Shown here in pieces: positions 1 to 8,620 of a DNA stretch of 64,000 nucleotides. The notes under the pieces are model-generated. The model did no database searches and was not told the DNA's origin. It was given only the letters and a program-made list of their open reading frames with translations. A program made the position numbers and the translations under genes. The stretch covers positions 1-64,000 of the forward strand of contig NZ_MVHT01000033.1 of the NCBI RefSeq assembly GCF_002086275.1, in the 5' to 3' direction. The stretch comes from Mycobacterium intermedium. GTDB taxonomy: Bacteria > Actinomycetota > Actinomycetes > Mycobacteriales > Mycobacteriaceae. Position 1 is the stretch's first letter. Each line of letters begins with the position of its first letter.

Positions 1-216
1 CGAAGGCTGAATCGCACGATGGGGCATCACAACACTCCTCACTCAAAGAGGTGTTGCATCGATGGCTTGAAACCGCAGCCGTTTAGGGGCCGTAGGCCCC
101 ACGGTCGGCGGTGGGTGTGTGGGGGTGTCGGTCGACGCTGGCGTCGAATGTGTGGCTTAAGTACCGCGGGGTGTCGTTTTGGGGCCGTAGGGCGCACGGT
201 CGGCGACAGGGGCAAA
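1..216. repeat. Degenerate ~95-bp tandem repeat
   Basis: There is no convincing gene here. The string GGGGCCGTAGG followed closely by CACGGTCGGCG occurs at about 86-110 and again at about 181-205, so the two copies are 95 bp apart. The preceding bases (ATGGCTT near 61, TGTGGCTTAAGTACC near 150) are also partly alike. The segment TCGAATGTGTGGCTTAAGTACC resembles the unit of the large array at 44.2-44.7 kb. Short ORFs across it are shadows. Confidence 0.5.
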
Positions 217-1032
217 CTAGACGACCCTGCGCCCGCGCTTTGCGCGCAACCGCATGTCCCACAGATAAAGCTGATAGCCGAAGACCCAGACCTGGTTGGG
301 GAGTAACCGGTCGGCCACCCGCAGCGCGGTCAGCAGCCACTCGAAACGGCGTTGCTGGGCCTCGGTCCAGTCCAGCTTCATCAGCGCCCGGAACTCAGGC
401 GCCAGGAATCCCGTCGTCGCAAACAAATTGAAGCGGCCCGCCAGGAGGCGCAGCGGCAGCGGCAGGAACGCCACCGAGGCCACGCCGTACAGGTGTTCGC
501 GAACCGGCGGATCGATCCGCAACTCGTCCAACGTGCGCTTCCAGTACTCGTCGAACGCGACCCGGTCCGGCGGCCACATCCGCTCGGGCACCTGCAGCGT
601 GGTCCCCAATCGCTTGGCATCGCGATAGACGGCGTCCGCGGTGGCGTCGTCGAGTGGTCCGTGCAGGAACTCGTGTTGGTCGATGTAGTAGCGGTACAGG
701 CACGCGGCCACCCAGAGCTGCAGCTTGGGGTCGAAGGCGTTGTAGGAAACGGGGCTCTTCGCCGTCGACCGGACCTGCCGGTGTGCGACGTCGACGGCGG
801 CACGCATGAGCTTGCGGTCGGCCTCGGTCCCGATGGTCGCCACCGCCAGGTAGGTACCGGTGGTACGGGCCCGCTTGAACGGGTGCTTGTAAACGTTGCC
901 GCTGTCCACCGGGCTTTCCAGGACGCCATAGCCGACGCCCGGTAGCGACAACTGCATGATGACGTTCGCGGCCGGTAATAACGCCGCCGCCGGGTTCAAA
1001 AGGTCGGCAACCCTGGTCGCGGGTCGCTTCAT
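217..1032 (-). CDS. MpaB/DUF2236-family oxygenase-like protein
   Basis: Deduced product is about 271 aa, of the DUF2236/MpaB family, named after latex-clearing (rubber) and mycophenolic-acid oxygenases that bind haem b. Visible family signatures are the [13 protein letters not shown] stretch near residue 55, the AHRQVRS block, and [19 protein letters not shown] near 100-118. Mycobacteria carry several paralogues whose substrates are unknown, so only the family is called. The start is placed at the ATG at 1032 because GGAGCAGGA precedes it; an in-frame ATG 11 codons upstream (1065) lacks an obvious ribosome site. It is divergent from the microprotein at 1141. It matches the position of Rv2237 in M. 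tuberculosis. Confidence 0.85.
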   Translation of the reverse strand: MKRPATRVADLLNPAAALLPAANVIMQLSLPGVGYGVLESPVDSGNVYKHPFKRARTTGTYLAVATIGTEADRKLMRAAVDVAHRQVRSTAKSPVSYNAFDPKLQLWVAACLYRYYIDQHEFLHGPLDDATADAVYRDAKRLGTTLQVPERMWPPDRVAFDEYWKRTLDELRIDPPVREHLYGVASVAFLPLPLRLLAGRFNLFATTGFLAPEFRALMKLDWTEAQQRRFEWLLTALRVADRLLPNQVWVFGYQLYLWDMRLRAKRGRRVV

Positions 1033-1140
1033 TGCGGATCCTGCTCCATGGGTCGAGTACATCACGTATGAGGGGCCGCCGCGAAGAGATCACACCCGCG
1101 CGAGTGATTAGAACGACTAGAAACCGGTTACCTTCGACAC

Positions 1141-1296
1141 ATGCTTATCGATTCGTCGCCTGGCGACGCACGTCCCATAGCGGACGACCTCCCATCGGAG
1201 GCGCTGTCGTTCGACCGCGCCCAGATCGGGTGGTGGTGCTTTGTGACGGCTCAGGCGGTCGTGGTCATCGTGCTCTTCATTCTGTTCGTCACCTGA
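1141..1296 (+). CDS. 51-aa single-pass membrane microprotein
   Basis: ATG at 1141 opens a 51-codon frame ending TGA at 1294-1296. The product has an acidic soluble N-terminus (MLIDSSPGDARPIADD) and one clear membrane segment over residues 30-50 (WWCFVTAQAVVVIVLFILFV), with almost nothing after it. A -10-like TACCTT at 1129-1134 ends 6 nt before the ATG, so the mRNA is probably leaderless. It sits between the divergent MpaB-like gene and cobD (1331). M. tuberculosis has a small gene, Rv2237A, at this place, which supports a real gene. Function unknown; partner of a neighbouring membrane protein is only a guess. Confidence 0.65.
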   Translation: MLIDSSPGDARPIADDLPSEALSFDRAQIGWWCFVTAQAVVVIVLFILFVT

Positions 1297-1330
1297 TCTG
1301 ACCGATCCGCGCGTGTGAGACGCTGCCCGA

Positions 1331-2311
1331 GTGTTGGCGTCGCAAGCCCGGTTCGTCGGCGTTCTGGCCGGTTATCTGGCCGATTTGGCGCTCGGTGATC
1401 CAAAACAAGGTCATCCGGTCGCGTTGTTCGGCCAGGCGGCCGCGAAATTCGAACAAATCAGCTATCGCGACAGTCGGGTCGCCGGCGCTCTGCATGTCGG
1501 TTTGCTGGTCGGCGCTGTCACCACGCTAGGGGCGGCGGTGCAACGAGGCGGGGGCCGGCGTTGGTCGGTACCGGTCACCGGGGCGGCCACCTGGACCTGC
1601 CTGGGTGGGACCACACTGGCGCGCACCGGCCTGCAGATGTCTGACCTGCTGGAGCGCGGCGATGTCGAGGCCGCCCGGCGACTGCTGCCGTCACTGTGCG
1701 GTCGGAATCCGGAAACGCTGGACGAAGCGGGCCTGGCCCGTGCGGCGTTGGAATCGGTGGCGGAAAATACCTCCGACGCCCAGGTTGCTCCGTTGCTGTG
1801 GGCGGCGCGCGGCGGCATTCCGGCCGTGCTCGGGTATCGGGCCGTCAACACGTTGGACGCGATGATCGGCCATCGTTCACCCCGCTATCTCCGCTTCGGC
1901 TGGGCCGCGGCGCGCTTGGACGACCTGGCCAACTACGTCGGCGCGCGGGCGACCGCGGCGTTGGTGGTGCTGTGCGCGCCCGTCGTCGGTGGATCGCCCT
2001 CGGGTGCGGTGCGGGCCTGGCGACGGGACGCATCCCGGCATCCCAGCCCCAACGCCGGAGTGGTCGAGGCGGCCTTCGCCGGCGCGCTCGGTGTGCGATT
2101 AGGCGGACCCACCCAATACCGCCATGAACTGCAGATTCGCCCTGCCCTGGGCGATGGCCGCCCGCCGGCTGTGGCCGACCTGCGGCGCGCGGTGCGGTTG
2201 TCGCGGACCGTGCAGGCTGCAGCCGCTGTGCTGGTAGGGCTTAGCGCCGTCGGCCGTAGCGGTCGGCGAGTTTGTCCTCGACCGTCACCGGCGGCGCCGG
2301 CTCTTCTGTAA
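1331..2311 (+). CDS. cobD: Adenosylcobinamide-phosphate synthase CobD/CbiB
   Basis: Integral membrane enzyme that joins aminopropanol (or its phosphate) to adenosylcobyric acid in the late cobalamin pathway. The 326-aa frame from GTG 1331 has the family block ENTSDAQVAPLLWAA near residue 143, then YRAVNTLDAMIGHRSPRY and LDDLANYVGARAT, all conserved in CbiB. Membrane stretches lie near residues 50-70, 150-170 and 205-220. The 3' end runs 71 bp into the convergent SURF1 gene, so the last 20-odd codons, which are Arg/Pro/Ala-rich and unlike the family, may be a readthrough extension. Equivalent to Rv2236c. Confidence 0.92.
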   Translation: MLASQARFVGVLAGYLADLALGDPKQGHPVALFGQAAAKFEQISYRDSRVAGALHVGLLVGAVTTLGAAVQRGGGRRWSVPVTGAATWTCLGGTTLARTGLQMSDLLERGDVEAARRLLPSLCGRNPETLDEAGLARAALESVAENTSDAQVAPLLWAARGGIPAVLGYRAVNTLDAMIGHRSPRYLRFGWAAARLDDLANYVGARATAALVVLCAPVVGGSPSGAVRAWRRDASRHPSPNAGVVEAAFAGALGVRLGGPTQYRHELQIRPALGDGRPPAVADLRRAVRLSRTVQAAAAVLVGLSAVGRSGRRVCPRPSPAAPALL

Positions 2312-3074
2312 CCGTCGCCTGCTTTTCCCGGCGTCGGGCACGAATCTCGGCGTAGGTGAAATAGGCCAGACCGATCGGCGCCAAGATGCCGAACGAGATC
2401 CACTGGATGCCGTAGGACAAGAACGGTCCGGGATCCAGGTGCGGCAAGCCGATCACGCCCAGTCCACCCGGCTGGTCCTCGACCAGTTGCAGGTATGACC
2501 CGGCCAACGGCACGCCAGTCAGCTTCGACACTTGCTCGGTGCTGATCGAATACACCTGCAGGAAACCGTCTCTGGTGAAGGGCTCCTTGTCGGGCATCGT
2601 CGGCTCGGAGTCGCGTAACCGCGCGGTGATGGTGACGGTCTGCTCCGGTGGCCGGGGGAACTGCGGCACGTGCGAACCCGCCTCCGGACGCACATAGCCG
2701 CGGTTGACCAGGACGGTTGGTCCGCCGTCCACGACGAACGGTGCCAGCACTTCGAATGCTTGCTCGCCCTCCACGACGCGCAGCCGGGCGAGCACTTGTA
2801 CGTCGGCCAGGTAGTGGCCAGTCGCTGTCACCCGCCGCCACTCAGCGTTGGACGCAGAGGAATCCTGTTGCGGCAGTAGCTCTTTCAACGGGACGGGCGG
2901 GGTGGAAATGGATTGCTGAATCTGGCTGTTTGCCCGAGATGTCTTGGTGTTCTTACCCAGCTGCCACGGCGCGAGCACCATGAAACACAGGTAAGTGAAC
3001 GCGATGATCACCAGCATCAGCGCGAGCCACCCGGGTCTCAGCAAGAAAGACAAGCGTCGCAAGAAGCGAAGCAT
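2241..3074 (-). CDS. SURF1-family cytochrome oxidase assembly protein
   Basis: 277-aa SURF1 protein, a factor for maturation of haem-copper cytochrome oxidase. Two membrane segments flank the soluble domain, as in the family: residues about 14-36 (LALMLVIIAFTYLCFMVLAPWQLG) and near 225-245 (YGIQWISFGILAPIGLAYF). The soluble part contains WRRVTATGHY and VLVNRGYVRPE, typical SURF1 blocks. The C-terminal tail is charged and cytoplasmic. Its ATG shares the last base of the ptpA stop codon (TGATG), so it is translationally coupled behind ptpA and ptkA. Corresponds to Rv2235. Its 3' end overlaps cobD tail to tail. Confidence 0.93.
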   Translation of the reverse strand: MLRFLRRLSFLLRPGWLALMLVIIAFTYLCFMVLAPWQLGKNTKTSRANSQIQQSISTPPVPLKELLPQQDSSASNAEWRRVTATGHYLADVQVLARLRVVEGEQAFEVLAPFVVDGGPTVLVNRGYVRPEAGSHVPQFPRPPEQTVTITARLRDSEPTMPDKEPFTRDGFLQVYSISTEQVSKLTGVPLAGSYLQLVEDQPGGLGVIGLPHLDPGPFLSYGIQWISFGILAPIGLAYFTYAEIRARRREKQATVTEEPAPPVTVEDKLADRYGRRR

Positions 3075-3571
3075 CAGGTGTAGCCGTTCCGCGCCAGTTG
3101 CTCGTCAACCCAGTCGTGCAGGCCGGGCAGGGCGGCTTCGATGACCTCAAAGACCGCCTCGAAGTCCTCTGGGTCGCCGTAGTACGGGTCATCGACGTCG
3201 AGCGCGTGCGCCCCGGATCGCGGATCGAACGACCGCAGCATCCGAACCCGGTCGTCGGCCACGCCGAGCTGGCGCAGCATCCGCAGGTGGTTACGCCCTA
3301 AAGCGACCACCAGGTCGGCCGCCAAGTGGTCGTCGTTGACTTGCGCCGCTCGGTGCTCGGTGGGGTAACCGTGCGCGCGCAGGACCCGGTTCGCCCGTTC
3401 GTCAGCGCAGCTGCCGACGTGCCAGTTGCCGGTGCCCGCGCTGGTCACCCGCACCTTGTCCGCCAGGCCGCGCTGTTTCAGCTGGTGGGCGAACATCTTT
3501 TCGGCCATCGGCGAACGGCAGATGTTCCCGGTGCAGACGAACGTGACATGCAGCTCGGCCCGCTCAGACAC
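3074..3571 (-). CDS. ptpA: Low-molecular-weight protein tyrosine phosphatase PtpA
   Basis: 165-aa LMW-PTP. The phosphate loop V-C13-TGNIC-R19-S is intact, with Cys13 as nucleophile, and the general acid is Asp128 in DDPYYGD. Tyr130 and Tyr131 after it correspond to the tyrosines that PtkA phosphorylates in M. tuberculosis PtpA (numbered 128/129 there). In M. tuberculosis PtpA is secreted into macrophages and acts on VPS33B; whether this species does so cannot be read from sequence, and there is no signal peptide. The gene overlaps ptkA by 8 bp upstream and surf1 by one base downstream, giving a ptkA-ptpA-surf1 operon. Confidence 0.96.
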   Translation of the reverse strand: MSERAELHVTFVCTGNICRSPMAEKMFAHQLKQRGLADKVRVTSAGTGNWHVGSCADERANRVLRAHGYPTEHRAAQVNDDHLAADLVVALGRNHLRMLRQLGVADDRVRMLRSFDPRSGAHALDVDDPYYGDPEDFEAVFEVIEAALPGLHDWVDEQLARNGYT

Positions 3572-4406
3572 CCAGCGCCCTCCGGAGTTCTTCGATCGTC
3601 GCCGCGTGTGTCACGCCGACGGTTGGTGCGGCATCACCGGTGTCGGGGTCGGCGAAGTCGGCCCGTCCATAACCCCAGCCGACCACCACGGTGTCGATGC
3701 CATGGGCCGCCGCCCCGTGCACGTCGTGGCGGCGGTCGCCGACCATGAGCACCCGCTCCGGAATGGGTTGGAGCTGCTCGAGCGCGTGGGCCAGCACCTC
3801 GGTCTTGCTGCGGCGTGTGCCGTCCGGGCAAGCGCCGGCGATGACCTCGAAATGGTGGTCGAGGCCGAAGTGGGCGAGGATGCGCCGGGCGGTCGGCTCC
3901 AACTTGGAGGTGGCTACGGCCAAGCGGACACCAGCATCGCGCAGGTCGGCCAGCAGCGGCTCGATCCCATCGAACAGGCTGTTCATCGCCCAACCTCGGC
4001 TGCCGTACTCGGCGCGGAAGGCGGCGAACGCCTCGTCGGCACGGCCGTCGAGGTCCAGCGATCGGAATGTCTCGTCCATGGGTGGGCCGACTATCTGGGC
4101 GACCAGATCGCCGTCGGGTACGTCGGCGCCCACGTGGGCCAGGGCATGCACGAAGCTGGCGACGATCCCCTCGGCGGAGTCGGTGAGAGTGCCGTCGAGG
4201 TCGAAGATCACCAGCTGCGGTTTGCCTGCGTCGCCCGGGACGGTTTCGGCAGCCCCGGCCGGGATAGAGCCTGTCACGCTTCCATTGTCGGTGATGACGC
4301 TGCCGGACAAACCGGCAGGCACTGGCGCTGCGCGTACCTCGGCGGACGGCACGGGTTTGCGACGCTCCGAATACTCGTCGCATCCGGCGGCGCGATAGTG
4401 TTCCAC
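3564..4406 (-). CDS. ptkA: HAD-fold protein tyrosine kinase PtkA
   Basis: HAD-superfamily protein equivalent to Rv2232 PtkA, described in M. tuberculosis as a tyrosine kinase acting on PtpA. HAD motif I is FDLDGTLTD (Asp69, Asp71), motif II lies in VATSKLE, and the late acidic motif is MVGDRRHDV. From sequence alone a phosphoglycolate-phosphatase-like activity would be equally expected. The frame opens at GTG 4406 only 2 bp from the divergent cobC start. The first 43 residues are low-complexity, and GTG at 4277, preceded by GGAAG, would give a 237-aa protein close to the usual HAD length; M. tuberculosis PtkA, however, does carry an N-terminal extension. Start uncertain. Confidence 0.88.
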   Translation of the reverse strand: MEHYRAAGCDEYSERRKPVPSAEVRAAPVPAGLSGSVITDNGSVTGSIPAGAAETVPGDAGKPQLVIFDLDGTLTDSAEGIVASFVHALAHVGADVPDGDLVAQIVGPPMDETFRSLDLDGRADEAFAAFRAEYGSRGWAMNSLFDGIEPLLADLRDAGVRLAVATSKLEPTARRILAHFGLDHHFEVIAGACPDGTRRSKTEVLAHALEQLQPIPERVLMVGDRRHDVHGAAAHGIDTVVVGWGYGRADFADPDTGDAAPTVGVTHAATIEELRRALGV

Positions 4407-4408
4407 GG

Positions 4409-5440
4409 ATGGCGAGTCTCGACTTGAGCCCGCTTTCGGCGGCCCACTATCACGGCGACCAGGCCGTCGCCCCTGGCATGCTCGATTTTGCTGTCAACGT
4501 CCGTCATCGGCAGCCGCCGTCATGGTTGGTAGAGCGGCTCGCCGAGCGCCTGCCCGACCTGGCCAGCTATCCGAGCATCGCGGACGTGCAGCTCGCGCAG
4601 GACGTGGTCGCCGCCCGCCATCAACGATCGCGCGACGAAGTGTTGCCGCTGGCGGGCGCTGCTGAAGGCTTTGCGCTGTTGAGTAATTTGCGGCCGGTGC
4701 GGGCCGCCGTCATCGCGCCCTCGTTCACCGAGCCGGCCGTGGCTTTGGCGGCGGCGGGAATTCCGGTGTGCCACGTCGTCTTGGCGCCGCCGTTCCGGCT
4801 GGAGTCTGCGCGGGTGCCCGATGACGCGGACCTCGTCGTCGTGGGCAATCCGACCAACCCGACCTCGGTGCTGCACACGCGCGCCGAGGTGCTGGCGTTG
4901 CGTCGTCCCGGCCGCACCCTGGTGGTCGACGAGGCGTTTGCCGACTCGATACCTGGCGAACCCGAGTCTCTCGCCGGCGAATCGCTGCCCGACGTGCTGG
5001 TGCTGCGCAGTCTGACCAAGACGTGGGCGCTGGCCGGGTTGCGGGTGGGCTACGCCCTGGGCGCCCCGAACATCCTCGCCCAGTTGACCGCGCGGCGCGC
5101 GCACTGGCCGGTGGGCACCCTGCAATTGACCGCGATCGCGGCGTGCTGCACGCCGCAGGCCGTTGCCGAAGCGGCGACCGATGCCGCGCGGTTGACGGCG
5201 CTGCGCGCGGAGATGGTGGCGGGCCTGGAATCGGTGGGCGCCACTGTGGTCGACGGTCGGGCACCGTTTGTTCTGTTCCGCGTGCGGGATGTCGATTTGA
5301 TCCGAAAACGGCTACAGTACAAGGACATTGCGGTGCGACGCTGCGACACGTTCATCGGTCTGGACGAAGGTTATCTGCGCGCGGCGGTGCGCGAGGAGTG
5401 GCCACTGCTGACGGAGACGATCGCGGAGGTGTTGTCGTGA
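4409..5440 (+). CDS. cobC: PLP-dependent CobC-like aminotransferase (threonine-phosphate decarboxylase family)
   Basis: 343-aa fold-type I PLP enzyme equivalent to Rv2231c. In the family, CobC/CobD-type enzymes make aminopropanol phosphate from threonine phosphate for the cobalamin nucleotide loop. Visible sites are VGNPTNPTS (PLP ring and phosphate contacts), VVDEAFAD (Asp pairing with the PLP nitrogen) and [14 protein letters not shown], in which the Lys forms the Schiff base. The start ATG at 4409 leaves almost no gap from ptkA, so transcription likely begins within the divergent neighbour's 5' end or is leaderless. The stop overlaps the next GTG (GTGA). Histidinol-phosphate aminotransferase activity is an alternative. 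Confidence 0.88.
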   Translation: MASLDLSPLSAAHYHGDQAVAPGMLDFAVNVRHRQPPSWLVERLAERLPDLASYPSIADVQLAQDVVAARHQRSRDEVLPLAGAAEGFALLSNLRPVRAAVIAPSFTEPAVALAAAGIPVCHVVLAPPFRLESARVPDDADLVVVGNPTNPTSVLHTRAEVLALRRPGRTLVVDEAFADSIPGEPESLAGESLPDVLVLRSLTKTWALAGLRVGYALGAPNILAQLTARRAHWPVGTLQLTAIAACCTPQAVAEAATDAARLTALRAEMVAGLESVGATVVDGRAPFVLFRVRDVDLIRKRLQYKDIAVRRCDTFIGLDEGYLRAAVREEWPLLTETIAEVLS

Positions 5441-6588
5441 CCGTGCGGTTGCGCGACGTGATCGATGTACTGGACGAGGCTTACCCGCCGCGACTGGCCG
5501 AATCGTGGGATTCGGTGGGCTTGGTTTGTGGTGACCCCGACGATGTTCTGTCTTCGGTGACGATCGCGGTGGACGCGACGGCCGAGGTCGTCGACGAAGT
5601 TCCCGACGGCGGCCTGTTGCTGGCCCATCATCCGTTGCTGCTGCGCGGTGTCGATACCGTCGCGGTCAGCACACCCAAGGGCTCGTTGGTGCACCGCCTG
5701 ATCCGGAGCGGGCGTTCGCTGTTCACCGCGCATACGAACGCCGATTCGGCATCACCCGGGGTGTCCGACGCGCTCGCCCACGCCTTGGGTTTGACCGTCG
5801 AGGCGGTGCTCGAGCCGGCGCCGCCCGCCGCCGACATGGACAAGTGGGTCATCTACGTGCCGACAGAGAACGCAGAAGCGGTGCGGGAGGCGGTCTTCGA
5901 GGCCGGCGCCGGACATATTGGCGACTACTCGCACTGCAGCTGGAGCGTCTCGGGCATCGGGCAGTTCCTGCCGCATGAAGGGGCGTCGCCGGCCATCGGC
6001 AGCGTCGGCGCCATCGAACACGTCCCCGAGGACCGGGTCGAGGTGGTTGCGCCCGCACGCGCGCGCGGTGCGGTGTTGGCGGCGATGCGTGCCGCTCACC
6101 CTTACGAGGAGCCCGCCTTCGACATATTCGCGTTGGTCGCGCCACCGAGCGACGCCGGGTTGGGCCGCATCGCGGCATTGCCACAGCCGGAACCGCTGCA
6201 CGCCTTTGTCTCTCGTGTCGAAGCCGCATTGCCGCAGACCTCTTGGGGGGTGCGCGCGGCCGGGGATCCGGACTTGCCGGTGTCTCGGGTAGCGGTGTGC
6301 GGGGGAGCAGGGGATTCCTTGCTGCGCACCGTGGCCGCGGCGGATGTGCAGGCCTACGTCACGGCGGACCTGCGGCATCATCCTGCCGATGAGCATCGGC
6401 GGGCCTCGCAAGTAGCGTTGATCGACGTCGCGCATTGGGCGAGCGAGTTTCCGTGGTGTGACCAGGCGGCAGGTGTGCTGGCGGCCCGGTTCGGCTCGGC
6501 GCTGACGGTGCGGGTGTCGACCATCCGCACCGACCCTTGGAACGTGAATACCGGACTGGAAAAGACGGCTGGGAGCGATCAGTTATGA
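5437..6588 (+). CDS. NIF3-like (DUF34) dinuclear metal protein
   Basis: 383-aa NIF3/YbgI-family protein. Metal-binding signatures are [11 protein letters not shown] near residue 67 and the late block [15 protein letters not shown] plus DVAHWASE, which carry the His/Glu ligands. A middle insert of the YqfO/PII-like type (about 125-235, with [13 protein letters not shown]) is present, as in Gram-positive members. The family role is debated; GTP cyclohydrolase-like and metal-chaperone roles have been proposed. Start chosen at GTG 5437, which overlaps the cobC stop and has a perfect GGAGGT 6 nt upstream; a longer frame opening at 5023 is only readthrough opposite cobC. Equivalent to Rv2230c. Ends in an ATGA overlap with the next gene. 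Confidence 0.92.
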   Translation: MTVRLRDVIDVLDEAYPPRLAESWDSVGLVCGDPDDVLSSVTIAVDATAEVVDEVPDGGLLLAHHPLLLRGVDTVAVSTPKGSLVHRLIRSGRSLFTAHTNADSASPGVSDALAHALGLTVEAVLEPAPPAADMDKWVIYVPTENAEAVREAVFEAGAGHIGDYSHCSWSVSGIGQFLPHEGASPAIGSVGAIEHVPEDRVEVVAPARARGAVLAAMRAAHPYEEPAFDIFALVAPPSDAGLGRIAALPQPEPLHAFVSRVEAALPQTSWGVRAAGDPDLPVSRVAVCGGAGDSLLRTVAAADVQAYVTADLRHHPADEHRRASQVALIDVAHWASEFPWCDQAAGVLAARFGSALTVRVSTIRTDPWNVNTGLEKTAGSDQL

Positions 6589-7322
6589 AAGCCGAAGTGG
6601 CACAGCAGCGCTCGCTACTGGAGTTGGCGAAGTTGGATGCTGAGCTGTCCCGGATCGCCCATCGCACAAAGCATTTGCCGCAGCGCGAGGCCTACGACAA
6701 GGTGCAGGCCGAGCACACCGCGGCCAGTGACCGACTAGCCGCCGTGCGCATCGCGGTGGAGGATCTGGACGCCGAGGTGCGGCGCTTTGAGTCGGAGATC
6801 GACGCCGTGCGCCAGCGCGAAGAGCGCGACCGTGCGCTGCTTGCGTCCGGAGCTACCGACGCCAAGCACCAGGCCGATCTGCAGCACGAACTGGAGACGC
6901 TGCAGCGTCGCCAGGCCAGCCTGGAAGATTCGCTGCTGGAGGTGATGGAACGGCGCGAGGAACTGCAAGCTCAGGAGACTGTCGAGTCGAGGGCGATCGA
7001 GGCCTTGCAGGGTGACCTGGCCGATGCGCAGCAGGCGCTCGACGCCGCACTGCTCGAGATCGAGCAGGCCCGAAGTGAGTTTTCCGCGCGACGTGATGCG
7101 CTGGCCGCGTCGTTGAATCCGGAACTGTCCGCCGCTTACGAACGTCAGCGTGCCCGGGGCGGGCCTGGTGCCGGCCAACTGCTTGGGCATCGATGTGGGG
7201 CGTGCCGCATCGAGATCGGTAAAGGCGAGTTGGCCCGCATCACGGCGGCCGCCGAGGACGAGGTGGTGCGCTGCCCCGAATGCAGCGCGATCTTGTTGCG
7301 GGTCAAGGGCTTCGATCAGTGA
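6585..7322 (+). CDS. Coiled-coil protein with C-terminal C4 zinc ribbon
   Basis: 245-aa protein in two parts. Residues about 1-185 are heptad-rich, charged and coiled-coil (runs such as [20 protein letters not shown]). The C-terminus from about 200 is a zinc ribbon with CGAC and CPEC pairs. This matches the CT398-like/zf-RING_7 family and Rv2229c. Family members are proposed to bind nucleic acid or secretion and flagellar components; no activity is established here. Start taken at ATG 6585, overlapping the NIF3 stop (ATGA). The stop in turn overlaps the next GTG, so the four genes from cobC form one translationally coupled operon. Confidence 0.88.
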   Translation: MKAEVAQQRSLLELAKLDAELSRIAHRTKHLPQREAYDKVQAEHTAASDRLAAVRIAVEDLDAEVRRFESEIDAVRQREERDRALLASGATDAKHQADLQHELETLQRRQASLEDSLLEVMERREELQAQETVESRAIEALQGDLADAQQALDAALLEIEQARSEFSARRDALAASLNPELSAAYERQRARGGPGAGQLLGHRCGACRIEIGKGELARITAAAEDEVVRCPECSAILLRVKGFDQ

Positions 7323-8497
7323 AGGTAGTCATCGAAGCCGACGGCGGCTCGAGGGGCAACCCTGGGCCGGCCGGCTACGGGGCGGTGGTCTTGACCGCGG
7401 ACCGGTCGACTGTGCTGGCGGAGAGCAAGGGCGCCATCGGCCGGGCGACCAACAACGTCGCCGAATACCGCGGCCTGATCGCCGGTTTGGACGACGCGGT
7501 GAAAATGGGCGCGACCGAAGCCACGGTCTTGATGGACTCCAAGTTGGTGGTGGAGCAGATGTCGGGGCGGTGGAAGGTCAAGCACCCCGATCTGGTTGAA
7601 CTGCACGCTCAGGCGAAAGCGCTGGCGTCCCAGTTCCGCCGTATCACCTACGAGTGGGTGCCGCGGGAACGCAATGCCCGAGCCGATCGGCTGGCAAACG
7701 AGGCGATGGACGCCGCGGACCGCGCCAACCCCGGGGGCGACAACAGCGCCTCGTCGGCGGTGCCGGTGGGGCCGGCCGGGTCCGCCAGCGCGACCGATCC
7801 GGTCGGTTCGGGCGGTTCCGTTGGCGAATCGGTCAAGGCGCCACCGTCGGAAGGTACGTCGAGCCCTGGCTGGACCGGCGCGCGCGGCACGCCCACTCGG
7901 CTGCTGTTGTTACGCCACGGGCAGACGGAATTGTCGGCGCAGCGCCGCTATTCCGGGCGTGGCGACCCGGCGTTGAACGAAGTCGGTTGGCGCCAAGCCG
8001 GTTTGGCGGCCAGATATCTGGCCCAGCGCGGAGGCATAGCGACGGTCATCTCGTCACCGCTGCAGCGCGCCTGCGACACCGCGACGACGGCGGCCCGAGC
8101 GCTGGGCGTGGACTTGACCGTCGACGAGGATTTCATCGAAACGGATTTCGGTGCCTGGGAAGGTTTGACGTTCGCCGAGGCCGCCGCGCGCGATCCCGAA
8201 CTGCATCGGCGATGGCTGCAAGACACCAGCGCGGCGCCGCCGGGCGGCGAGAGCTTCGACTCGGTACACCAGCGGGTGCTTCGGGCGCGCGATCGGGTCA
8301 TCACGAGGTACCCGGGCGAGACCGTGCTGGTGGTTTCCCATGTCACGCCGATCAAGATGCTGCTGCGCATGGCCCTGGACGCCGGCCCGGGCATCCTGTA
8401 CCGGCTGCATCTTGACCTGGCGTCGTTGAGCATCGCCGAGTTCTACCCCGACGGCGCCTCGTCGGTGCGGCTGGTGAACCAGACGGGCTATCTGTAG
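7319..8497 (+). CDS. Bifunctional RNase HI / histidine phosphatase (alpha-ribazole phosphatase-like)
   Basis: 392-aa fusion equivalent to Rv2228c. The N-terminal domain (1-135) is RNase H type I with the full acidic set Asp8, Glu49, Asp73 and Asp123 (EADGGSRGN, NNVAEYRG, LMDSK, RADRLAN). A Gly/Ser/Pro linker of about 60 residues follows. The C-terminal domain (about 195-390) is a phosphoglycerate-mutase-superfamily phosphatase with the LLRHGQTE signature and a later SHVTPI histidine. In M. tuberculosis both halves are active, the second as a CobC-type alpha-ribazole phosphatase, which fits the cobalamin genes upstream. GTG 7319 overlaps the preceding stop by GTGA; earlier codons lie inside the zinc-ribbon gene. 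Confidence 0.94.
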   Translation: MKVVIEADGGSRGNPGPAGYGAVVLTADRSTVLAESKGAIGRATNNVAEYRGLIAGLDDAVKMGATEATVLMDSKLVVEQMSGRWKVKHPDLVELHAQAKALASQFRRITYEWVPRERNARADRLANEAMDAADRANPGGDNSASSAVPVGPAGSASATDPVGSGGSVGESVKAPPSEGTSSPGWTGARGTPTRLLLLRHGQTELSAQRRYSGRGDPALNEVGWRQAGLAARYLAQRGGIATVISSPLQRACDTATTAARALGVDLTVDEDFIETDFGAWEGLTFAEAAARDPELHRRWLQDTSAAPPGGESFDSVHQRVLRARDRVITRYPGETVLVVSHVTPIKMLLRMALDAGPGILYRLHLDLASLSIAEFYPDGASSVRLVNQTGYL

Positions 8498-8506
8498 CGG
8501 TTTTTC

Positions 8507-8580
8507 TCCCCGGCCGGGGCCGCGAGCGTGCCCAAAATGCCGCTCTGCACGGCGTGTCTGCGTACAAACACGGGCGCTCG
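8507..8580. repeat. Intergenic palindrome and imperfect inverted repeat
   Basis: Ten bases after the RNase H-phosphatase stop is the perfect palindrome CCCCGGCCGGGG (8507-8518). It is followed by a segment bounded by GCGAGCG (8522-8528) and CGGGCGCTCG (8571-8580), which are imperfect inverted copies. The style recalls dispersed mycobacterial intergenic elements. It could act as a terminator for the cobC operon, though no T-run is present. Confidence 0.35.
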
Positions 8581-8620
8581 TCGTGGGGTTACCGGTGGTC
8601 GGACGTGACACCATACTTGT

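Noticed and set aside
8612-8617. CATACT as a leaderless -10 for the cyclase at 8621
   Set aside because: It lacks the TANNNT form and ends only 3 nt before the GTG, too close for a leaderless start.
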